A stretch of 54,514 nucleotides of DNA from Nanobdellati archaeon (GTDB lineage: Archaea > EX4484-52 > GLR71): positions 1 through 54,514 of the forward strand of contig JAHYJO010000008.1 in assembly GCA_019429125.1 (NCBI GenBank). The letters run 5' to 3'. The notes beneath the pieces were generated by a model. That model was not told the DNA's origin, ran no database searches, and was given only the letters and a program-made list of their open reading frames with translations. The position numbers were made by a program, and so were the translations under genes. Shown here one piece after another: positions 48,389 through 54,514 of this stretch. Within the stretch, counting starts at the first letter, position 1; every line of letters begins with the position of its first letter.

Positions 48389-49780
48389 ATGACAACAAAA
48401 ACTAAAGACAAAAAAACTACAGCAAAACCCAATACTGAAAAACCAAAAATAAAAAAATCAGCATCACCAAAAAATGCAAAAAACACAAAAAATACAGATA
48501 ATTCAAAAGACAAAAAAAGTAGCAATGCTGAAAAAAATAACGAAAAAAAAGAAATATCAAAAGAAGAGAGCCAGAAAAAACGCCTTGAGACAGCACAAAA
48601 TTTTGCAAAAGAAGTCCAAAAAGAATTTAAAAACAGCCTAAAAGCAGTCGTAGTATATGGTTCTACTGCAAAAGGAAAACACAAAGAGACTTCAGACATA
48701 GACACCTTTGTAATAATTGATGATACTAAACTAGAAAATGAGATACCTGCTGAAGTCAAAGAGAAAATAAGCGCAGACCTGAGACGCATTGCAGCAAAAA
48801 TAGACAAAGACATCACAATACAGGCATTCATGTTCCTTACAGAGTTCTGGGAATCAGTACGATCTGTTGAACCATTAATAATGGAAATCCTGAGATTCGG
48901 CATCCCAGTATATGATGTCGGCATATACATGCCAGCAAAAAGAATGCTTCAAAGAGGCATGCTCCCAACAACAAACGAAGCTGTGGCAAAAAGGATTCAC
49001 ATCGCGCCTCAACATCTTAAGATGGCTGAATACAGGATAAAGAGCGGTGCACATTTCATGGAACAGGCAATGGCAGCTGCAGGTCAAGCCCCACTGATGC
49101 TCATTGGAAAAGTACCACCAGGCAAAGAGGATGTACCCAAAGAACTAATATTTCATTTTGTAGACAAAAAACTTCTTGACGCAAAATATGGAGAGATGGC
49201 ACAAAATATACATGACTTTGCAAAAGAGATTGAACATGCTGAAAAAAAAGAGATAAAAAATTTAGGCAAAAGGACAGACAAATACCTCAAAATGACAGAT
49301 GAGTTCATAAAAGAGATGCAAGAACTCCTAAAAAGACTAACAGAGCAGAAAGCAGACACAGTATTGATGAACACATACAAAGCATTCCTCAAAGCAAATG
49401 TAGGTGCACTTGAGCTCAAAGGTGTCAAGCCCCCAGAACACTTAAAAGATCTCCCTAAAACCATGGCAGACCATTTCCCAGACATGAAAGAACTACAAGA
49501 AGACCTTTTTGAGCGTCTTGCAAAAGCACTAATTATCGCAAAGAAAGGAAAGGCCGAAATGATACCTGAAAGAGAGATTTATGGCCTTAAGGAAGAGACA
49601 AAACGTTTCATCTACACTTTGGGCAACAAACTGAAAGAGCTTAAGGACAAAGGCGAACTAAAAATAACAGAAGAAAAACTTGAGATCCTAAAGAAACTTA
49701 AGGAAGCACAAGAAAATAATAAAGACCATGCCTCAGGCCATGTGACTATGGCCAATCATTCTGAAAATAAAAAGAATTAA
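48389..49780 (+). CDS. nucleotidyltransferase-domain protein with Lys-rich N-terminus
   Basis: About 463 aa. The first 60 residues are Lys/Asn-rich and disordered (KTKDKKTTAKPNTEKPKIKK). A polymerase-beta-type NTase domain follows: VVVYGSTAKGKHKETSDIDT with the GSxxxGxxxxxSDxD motif and a later acidic strand (DKDITIQAFMFL). The rest is helical (KMAEYRIKSGAHFMEQAMAA; a long charged coil KEMQELLKRLTEQKADTVLM). It resembles archaeal NTase-HEPN-like fused proteins, substrate unknown. I start at the ATG after aaggtg; the longest frame begins with TTG. It is preceded by an IS relic. Confidence 0.8.
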   Translation: MTTKTKDKKTTAKPNTEKPKIKKSASPKNAKNTKNTDNSKDKKSSNAEKNNEKKEISKEESQKKRLETAQNFAKEVQKEFKNSLKAVVVYGSTAKGKHKETSDIDTFVIIDDTKLENEIPAEVKEKISADLRRIAAKIDKDITIQAFMFLTEFWESVRSVEPLIMEILRFGIPVYDVGIYMPAKRMLQRGMLPTTNEAVAKRIHIAPQHLKMAEYRIKSGAHFMEQAMAAAGQAPLMLIGKVPPGKEDVPKELIFHFVDKKLLDAKYGEMAQNIHDFAKEIEHAEKKEIKNLGKRTDKYLKMTDEFIKEMQELLKRLTEQKADTVLMNTYKAFLKANVGALELKGVKPPEHLKDLPKTMADHFPDMKELQEDLFERLAKALIIAKKGKAEMIPEREIYGLKEETKRFIYTLGNKLKELKDKGELKITEEKLEILKKLKEAQENNKDHASGHVTMANHSENKKN

Positions 49781-49967
49781 TAAATACAGTCTTATTCTTT
49801 TAATTTTTCCTTTCATATTTTTATTATGCTTATAATAGATACATATATAACCTATTAGTCAAAAATAATAGAAATTATAATTTTAATTACATATCCCCGT
49901 TTCTTTATGTCCTGAAACAAAATCAGAAAGATATATTAGAGACAAAATATACAGGAAATGATAAATT

Positions 49968-51293
49968 ATGAAATTTTATGCAATAGGCGGCTTTAAAGAA
50001 GTCGGAAAAAACATGACAGCCATAGAAGTTAATGGTGAAGTAGTAATCTTTGACATGGGTGTCTCAATGGAACACCTTATCGAATTAAGTGGAAAAGGTC
50101 TAAATTATGAAGATGTTGACGAACAGAAATTAAGAAGTATGGGCGTACTCCCAAATGATTTGATACTTAACACAAAAAAAGTAATTGCAATAGCAATCTC
50201 ACACGGACATCTAGATCACATATCAGCAATACCAAAACTGATAAAACGCTACAACTGTCCAATTCTTGCAACACCTTACACATCAGAAATAATAAAAAGG
50301 CTTCTTAAAGACCATAGAATGGAAGATTATCTTAAATATGTAACACCTATGCAATATGGTGATACTGCAGAACTGTCCAAAAATTTCAAGATAGAATATG
50401 TAAACATGACCCACAGTATCCCTGACGCATCTCTCATTGCAGCATACACAGCAGATGGTCTTGTAACTGTCGGCTTTGATTACAAGCTTGATAACACACC
50501 GACTTTAGGTGCTAAACCCGATTACAAGAGACTAAAAGAGTTAGGCAATGAAGGAATAAAACTTCATCTCGCTGAATGTGTACATATAAGCGATGAACAG
50601 AGATGCCCTTCTGAAAAAGTCGCAAAAGACATGGTATTTGACGCAATAGACAGAGCATACCAAGAAAGTTCAGCAGTCTACATAACTTCTTTCGCATCCC
50701 ACATTGCAAGAATAAAAAGTATAATTGAAGCTAATAAAGGACGACGAGAAATGCTTATACTAGGCAGATCTATGGAAAATTACATTGATGCAGCAAGCAC
50801 CCTTGGTATGATAGACAAATCTAATTTCACACTTGCAGGACGACCAAAAACAGTCAAAAGCAACATAGAAAATCTTGTTATGAAAAACCCAGATAAATAT
50901 CTAGTACTTTCAACAGGGAACCAAGGAGAACCAAATTCAGTTCTGTCAAGAATTGCAAACAAGGAATACAAATTCAATTTCAGAAAAGAAGATCAGGTAA
51001 TCTTTTCATCAACAGTCATACCAACCCCAATAAACAAGGCAAACAGATATGTCATGGAACGAAACCTAAAAGAACAAGGTGTAAGGATACTAAAAGATGT
51101 CCATGTCTCAGGCCATGCAATGAAAGAAGATCACAGAGACCTTCTAAGAATACTTAGACCCGAGATAGTCATACCAGTCCATGGTGAAACTGAAAGGCTT
51201 GCATCTTTCGCATCACTTTGTGAAGAAGAAGGATTCATAATCGGCGACACAGTCCACATAATGACAGACGGAAGATATGTGAATATTAAATGA
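49968..51293 (+). CDS. archaeal RNase J (beta-CASP metallo-beta-lactamase)
   Basis: 441 aa 5'-3' exoribonuclease. Seen: AIGGFKEVGKNMTAIEVNGE at the start, the metal motif SHGHLDHISAIPKL (HxHxDH), VNMTHSIPD, VGFDYKLDNTPTLG, the beta-CASP insertion with SFASHIARI and TGNQGEPNSVLSRIA, and VHVSGHAMKEDH with the last His ligand, then PEIVIPVHGE. Probably part of the RNA decay machinery along with the exosome genes. aaggaaatgataaat-type ribosome sequence precedes the ATG. Single gene. Confidence 0.95.
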   Translation: MKFYAIGGFKEVGKNMTAIEVNGEVVIFDMGVSMEHLIELSGKGLNYEDVDEQKLRSMGVLPNDLILNTKKVIAIAISHGHLDHISAIPKLIKRYNCPILATPYTSEIIKRLLKDHRMEDYLKYVTPMQYGDTAELSKNFKIEYVNMTHSIPDASLIAAYTADGLVTVGFDYKLDNTPTLGAKPDYKRLKELGNEGIKLHLAECVHISDEQRCPSEKVAKDMVFDAIDRAYQESSAVYITSFASHIARIKSIIEANKGRREMLILGRSMENYIDAASTLGMIDKSNFTLAGRPKTVKSNIENLVMKNPDKYLVLSTGNQGEPNSVLSRIANKEYKFNFRKEDQVIFSSTVIPTPINKANRYVMERNLKEQGVRILKDVHVSGHAMKEDHRDLLRILRPEIVIPVHGETERLASFASLCEEEGFIIGDTVHIMTDGRYVNIK

Positions 51294-51312
51294 TAAACCA
51301 ATAAGCTTATCT

Positions 51313-51350
51313 GACTTTTTTTATTTCTTTCTTTAATTTTTTTTACATAA
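51313..51350 (+). terminator. poly-T tracts after RNase J gene
   Basis: gactttttttatttctttct followed by aattttttttac lie about 20-55 nt after the stop. Two T-runs in a row. Confidence 0.5.
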
Positions 51351-51402
51351 AAAACAATCAGAACCATATATAATATAACTGTTTAAATATTATTATGATT
51401 AT

Positions 51403-52218
51403 ATGAACAAAAAATATATAGATAAAGTCTCAAGATTCGGCCAGCATTTCATGATAGACCCAGATATGATAGATACCATTGTAGAATTTGCAGACATAAA
51501 AGACACAGAGACAGTAATTGAGATAGGTACAGGCACAGGAATATTAACAGAAGCCATCGCAAAGACAGGTTGCGCACTCACTTCCTACGAAATAGACACA
51601 ACCCTCGAAGAGCACCACAACCACTTAAAAGAAAAATACAAGAACATAACAATAGTCTATGAAAACGCACTAAAAATAGAATTACCAGAGTTTGACAAGA
51701 TAGTTGCGAACATCCCCTACAACATTTCAGAACCATTGATACTTAAATTATCAAAATGCGATTTCAAGGAAGGCATATTGACAGTTAACAAAAGCTTTGC
51801 AGAAAAAATGCTTAACATGGAAAGAGAATCCTCACTTTTATCACTCTTTACCCCTGCATATTTTGATGTAGAATTCCTTGAGATAGTGCCTAAAAGTTCT
51901 TTTGAACCCAGACCACGAATATCATCTGCAATCATAAACATAAAACCCATTAAAAAAGAAAACATTTCAGAAAACGACAAGAGACTATTCATCACGCGCA
52001 ATCTATTTGACCAGCGCACTAAAAAGACAGAAAACGCACTCCTTGAAGCAATAATTGATTATAAGACCTTAGTAGACAAAAAAAGATATACCCAAAATGA
52101 ATCGCGCGAATTCTTAAATACCCTAGAAATAGACGATAAAACCCTTGAAAAGAAAGTAATAATGTTATCTTATGAAGAATTGAGTACCCTACTTGATAAA
52201 TTAGAAGAAAAATTATAA
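51403..52218 (+). CDS. KsgA/Dim1-like methyltransferase paralogue
   Basis: 271 aa, Rossmann methyltransferase of the KsgA/Dim1 family: FGQHFMIDPDMIDTIVEFAD, VIEIGTGTGILTEAIAKTGC (SAM loop), VANIPYNISEPLI (motif IV N-I-P-Y) and FEPRPRISSAIINIKPIKKE. The adjacent KsgA (53048) has a more canonical sequence, so this is a diverged second copy. The C-terminal domain ends with an unusual helical part (KKRYTQNESREFLNTLEIDD). Possibly a rRNA or other RNA adenine methyltransferase with a different target. Confidence 0.85.
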   Translation: MNKKYIDKVSRFGQHFMIDPDMIDTIVEFADIKDTETVIEIGTGTGILTEAIAKTGCALTSYEIDTTLEEHHNHLKEKYKNITIVYENALKIELPEFDKIVANIPYNISEPLILKLSKCDFKEGILTVNKSFAEKMLNMERESSLLSLFTPAYFDVEFLEIVPKSSFEPRPRISSAIINIKPIKKENISENDKRLFITRNLFDQRTKKTENALLEAIIDYKTLVDKKRYTQNESREFLNTLEIDDKTLEKKVIMLSYEELSTLLDKLEEKL

Positions 52219-52297
52219 TTTTTAAACCAAAGCAACAAACATATAAACAACTTATCCCAAAATAATTAAATCCTAAATAAATGAAAAGGTAATAATT

Positions 52298-53032
52298 ATG
52301 ATTAGAAGTTCCAACCCTGCGCTCAATTCAAAAACATTTGAACACAATGGACCAGTTACTGAAAAGATGACGCTTAATGGTACAACCACAAAAACTTTAA
52401 TTCTTCTAATGCTTGTTATGTTTGCGGCCTCAAAAACATGGGCTATGTTTTTGGACGGAAATCCAAATCTGACGCTATTTATGATAGGTGGACTGATTGG
52501 AGGTTTAATATTTGCAATAATCACGATATTCAAAAAGACCTGGTCTCCAGTTACCGCGCCTATATATGCACTTCTTGAAGGTCTGGCTCTTGGTGGAATC
52601 TCTGCATTTTTTGAGCAGATGTATCCGGGTATTGTAATAGATGCCGTATTCTTAACCTTTGGCACATTATTTGCGCTTCTAATGGCTTATAAGTCTGGCA
52701 TGATTAAAGCAACAGAAAATTTCAAGCTAGGTATAGTTGCTGCAACAGGCGGAATCATGTTAATCTATGTAATTAATTTTATCATGAGTTTCTTTGGTTC
52801 ACAAATTCCATTAATCCACGAAAGCGGAACATTTGGAATCTTATTCAGTCTATTTGTAGTAACAATTGCAGCATTAAACCTTGTATTAGACTTTGATTTC
52901 ATAGAGAACGGTGTAAAAGCCGGCGCTCCAAAATACATGGAGTGGTACGCATCATTTGGACTAATAGTCACATTGGTATGGTTATATCTTGAAATCTTAA
53001 GACTTCTTGCAAAATTGAGAAACAGGAACTAA
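52298..53032 (+). CDS. Bax inhibitor-1/YccA family membrane protein (bacterial type)
   Basis: 244 aa, seven predicted transmembrane helices. N-terminal signature RSSNPALNSKTFEHNG and the family segment PVTAPIYALLEGLALGGISA are typical of bacterial BI-1 members; the C-terminal DFDFIENGVKAGAPKYMEWY, followed by ASFGLIVTLVWLYLEILRLL, carries the acidic pair associated with the channel pore. Ion or calcium leak function is inferred from structural homologues. The composition is less A-rich than the neighbours, but membrane-protein codon use could explain it. Located between the two KsgA-like genes. Confidence 0.9.
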   Translation: MIRSSNPALNSKTFEHNGPVTEKMTLNGTTTKTLILLMLVMFAASKTWAMFLDGNPNLTLFMIGGLIGGLIFAIITIFKKTWSPVTAPIYALLEGLALGGISAFFEQMYPGIVIDAVFLTFGTLFALLMAYKSGMIKATENFKLGIVAATGGIMLIYVINFIMSFFGSQIPLIHESGTFGILFSLFVVTIAALNLVLDFDFIENGVKAGAPKYMEWYASFGLIVTLVWLYLEILRLLAKLRNRN

Positions 53033-53047
53033 TCTTTCAAATAAAAC

Positions 53048-53857
53048 TCATTTCCCCATCAATACCATCATCTCGCAAGAAGATAGCGCCAACTGATCAA
53101 TATTCATCGTACGCACACGAACATCAGCCAACGACAAACTGTGCCCAATCTTTACAAGCACATCCTTGTCAAGTTCCATCTCACGCTTTGAATGTGATAT
53201 AGCCTTCCATAATTTCTGATTCTTATGTATAAAAGCTGCCCGTACAAAATTAAAGAAGAATTCTTCATCTAAAACTTTTGCTTTTGTTTCTTTAGGCAAA
53301 AGTTTAATTATTGCAGAATTAACTTTAGGTGTAGGATAAAAACATTTCTTACCCACTTTTCTTAAGAATTTAGGAGTAAAATGATATTGCGCAAGAACAG
53401 AAATCCTTGAATAATTCTTCTCGCCAGGATTTGCAACAAGCCGATCTGCAAACTCTCTCTGCATAATAAGTACTGAATGTTTACCTAATCTTCCGAGCAA
53501 TTCAACAATCTTAGATGAAATCTGATAGGGGATGTTTGCCACACATTTATCAAATGGTGGTATAGTTACTTTAAGTATGTCCCCTTGTATTATTTCAACA
53601 TTAGTTATATTTTCTTCAGTTAATCTATCTTGAAGTATTTCAGCAAGTTCAGAATCAAGTTCAACAGCTATCACTTTTTTAGCAACTTTTGCAAGCTCAA
53701 TAGTAAGTGCACCATAACCTGCGCCAATTTCAAGGACTGTATCCTTATCAGATACCTCAGCTTCGCGAATCTCAACACCGATTATATTTTTATCTACAAG
53801 AAAGTTTTGACCTAAATTGTTATCAGGTCTAATGTTAAGGTCCGATATAATACTCAT
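53048..53857 (-). CDS. ksgA: rRNA adenine dimethyltransferase KsgA/Dim1
   Basis: 269 aa. Dimethylates the two adjacent adenosines near the 3' end of 16S rRNA. Seen: NLGQNFLVDKNIIGVEIREA, TVLEIGAGYGALTIELAKVA, AVELDSELAEIL, VANIPYQISSKIVELLGR and FYPTPKVNSAIIKLLPKE, all canonical. Normal archaeal length. It is convergent with the BI-1 gene, 15 nt between the stop codons. Confidence 0.95.
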   Translation of the reverse strand: MSIISDLNIRPDNNLGQNFLVDKNIIGVEIREAEVSDKDTVLEIGAGYGALTIELAKVAKKVIAVELDSELAEILQDRLTEENITNVEIIQGDILKVTIPPFDKCVANIPYQISSKIVELLGRLGKHSVLIMQREFADRLVANPGEKNYSRISVLAQYHFTPKFLRKVGKKCFYPTPKVNSAIIKLLPKETKAKVLDEEFFFNFVRAAFIHKNQKLWKAISHSKREMELDKDVLVKIGHSLSLADVRVRTMNIDQLALSSCEMMVLMGK

Positions 53858-53910
53858 AGATTAAATTAGTACGTGTACCTTTTATTGTTTTGTATAAAAA
53901 TGAATAATTA

Positions 53911-54162
53911 TCATATACTCTTAATCTCTGAATTCTTATGCCTCTGCAATTTATTGAATACACCATAGCTATCCTTTATTGCGCGGCCCACAGTAGTTGT
54001 ATTAGTCTCATACTTATCAGCTATTTTCTGTGCAGAAATACCATCATTTTTAAGCAGAATCCATTCTTTCTTTATCTTGTTCCACTCACGCGGGTGCGCA
54101 ATAGCCAAATGCTGATTATTACTTGTAAGGATGAATTTTCCACAGAAGTTACATACGCGCAT
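53911..54162 (-). CDS. C2H2-type zinc finger plus HTH protein (83 aa)
   Basis: Residues 4-23 (CNFCGKFILTSNNQHLAIAH) form a C2H2-like zinc finger, Cys4-x2-Cys7-x10-His18-x4-His23. An HTH follows (GISAQKIADKYETNTTTVGR), the turn and recognition helix of which resemble invertase-type HTH domains. Probably a small DNA-binding regulator. No operon partner. It lies beside the terminal repeat of the window and may belong to a mobile element. Confidence 0.7.
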   Translation of the reverse strand: MRVCNFCGKFILTSNNQHLAIAHPREWNKIKKEWILLKNDGISAQKIADKYETNTTTVGRAIKDSYGVFNKLQRHKNSEIKSI

Positions 54163-54514
54163 ATAGATACTTGTTATCTGTTATTTAAAAATGTTAAATG
54201 AAATAAATAATTAATAATTATATCCTAAGTTTGACAGTTTAATGTCTATTTCATTCTGAAAACCCATTTGACAGTTGGCAATTATTGAGCATTTTGGCTT
54301 GATTAAATCATATAATTTCTTGATTTTTTACTAAAAATAGACTCATTTTGAAATAAAAATAAGACTAAATGTCTCTTTTTTTATAATTTTTCTAAATTTT
54401 AGCCCAACTGTCAAATTTATTTGGCTAATTTTGGTGAATTTTTTTAATTTTTAGTTTAAATTAAATCTGAATTTCAATATAAATCAAACCATATAACTTA
54501 TTTTAATTTTGGCA
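54163..54514. other. intergenic, T-rich end of window with repeats
   Basis: No gene. It holds the ctgtcaaa-family repeat (54224-54290, inverted) and a further inverted pair: atttgacagttgg (54266-54278) and ccaactgtcaaat (about 54403-54415). The remainder is AT-rich with no recognisable motif. Confidence 0.5.
54224..54290 (-). repeat. ctgtcaaa-family repeat, copy 3, within a small inverted-repeat element
   Basis: Reverse complement of 14221-14285 in nearly full length (cctaagtttgacagtttaat ... attctgaaaacccatttgac). Together with ccaactgtcaaat near 54403 it bounds an approximately 190-bp non-coding element with inverted ends. Confidence 0.65.

Overview
This is archaeal DNA of low GC content. 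The evidence is the archaeal information-processing set: the proteasome alpha subunit, exosome Rrp4/Rrp41/Rrp42, PCNA, TFS, RpoK, RpoL and RpoP, aIF2-alpha, Nop10, KEOPS Pcc1, prefoldin beta, ABCE1, L44e, S27e and L37Ae. Promoters are archaeal TATA/BRE type and genes often end in bare T-tracts. The methanogen-type (type 2) seryl-tRNA synthetase, SepF, a Mbh-like membrane module and an anaerobic glycyl-radical domain point to an anaerobic euryarchaeal-like or DPANN-adjacent lineage. Altiarchaeota would fit, but this is a guess and I cannot assign a taxon. I recognise no tRNA or rRNA gene and no CRISPR array.

Layout. 0.35-10.5 kb: housekeeping genes (MEMO1 family, CoA-binding protein, UMP kinase, phosphoesterase, U32 family, Trm1, UvrC, SerRS2, YchF). 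10.5-16 kb: an accessory, decaying stretch with a partial YchF duplication, a stand-alone NrdD-like glycyl-radical domain, ABCE1, a frameshifted gene and a bacterial-type metK remnant. 16-22.3 kb: GltX, the L44e-S27e-aIF2alpha-Nop10-PAC2-RpoK cluster, enolase and S2. 22.5-26.7 kb: two TrmB-like regulators flanking two unknown genes, then an SPFH protein. 26.8-29.4 kb: repeats, a MITE, a candidate structured RNA and broken ORFs. 29.5-35.7 kb: the exosome/proteasome superoperon. 35.8-39.5 kb: UPF0147, SepF, MarC, PCNA, TFS, RpoL. 39.6-42.2 kb: an ESCRT/Cdv-like three-gene cassette. 42.3-46.6 kb: a nine-gene Mbh-type ion-translocating module without its hydrogenase genes, preceded by a candidate structured RNA. 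47-54.5 kb: a disordered protein, an IS relic, a nucleotidyltransferase, RNase J, two KsgA-family methyltransferases around a Bax-inhibitor protein, and a zinc-finger/HTH protein.

How the genes fit together. The conserved blocks link transcription, translation, RNA processing and degradation, and proteasome function. The most interesting part is the minus-strand cassette that encodes a MIT-AAA (Vps4/CdvC-like) ATPase, a Snf7-like coiled-coil protein with an N-terminal amphipathic helix, and an unknown third protein. It lies in the same window as SepF, the membrane anchor of FtsZ-based division. Four proteins here, including SepF and the Snf7-like protein, begin with a similar short amphipathic segment, which suggests a shared mode of membrane attachment. 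The plus strand is visibly A- and C-rich whichever strand encodes the genes, so the window probably lies within one replichore.
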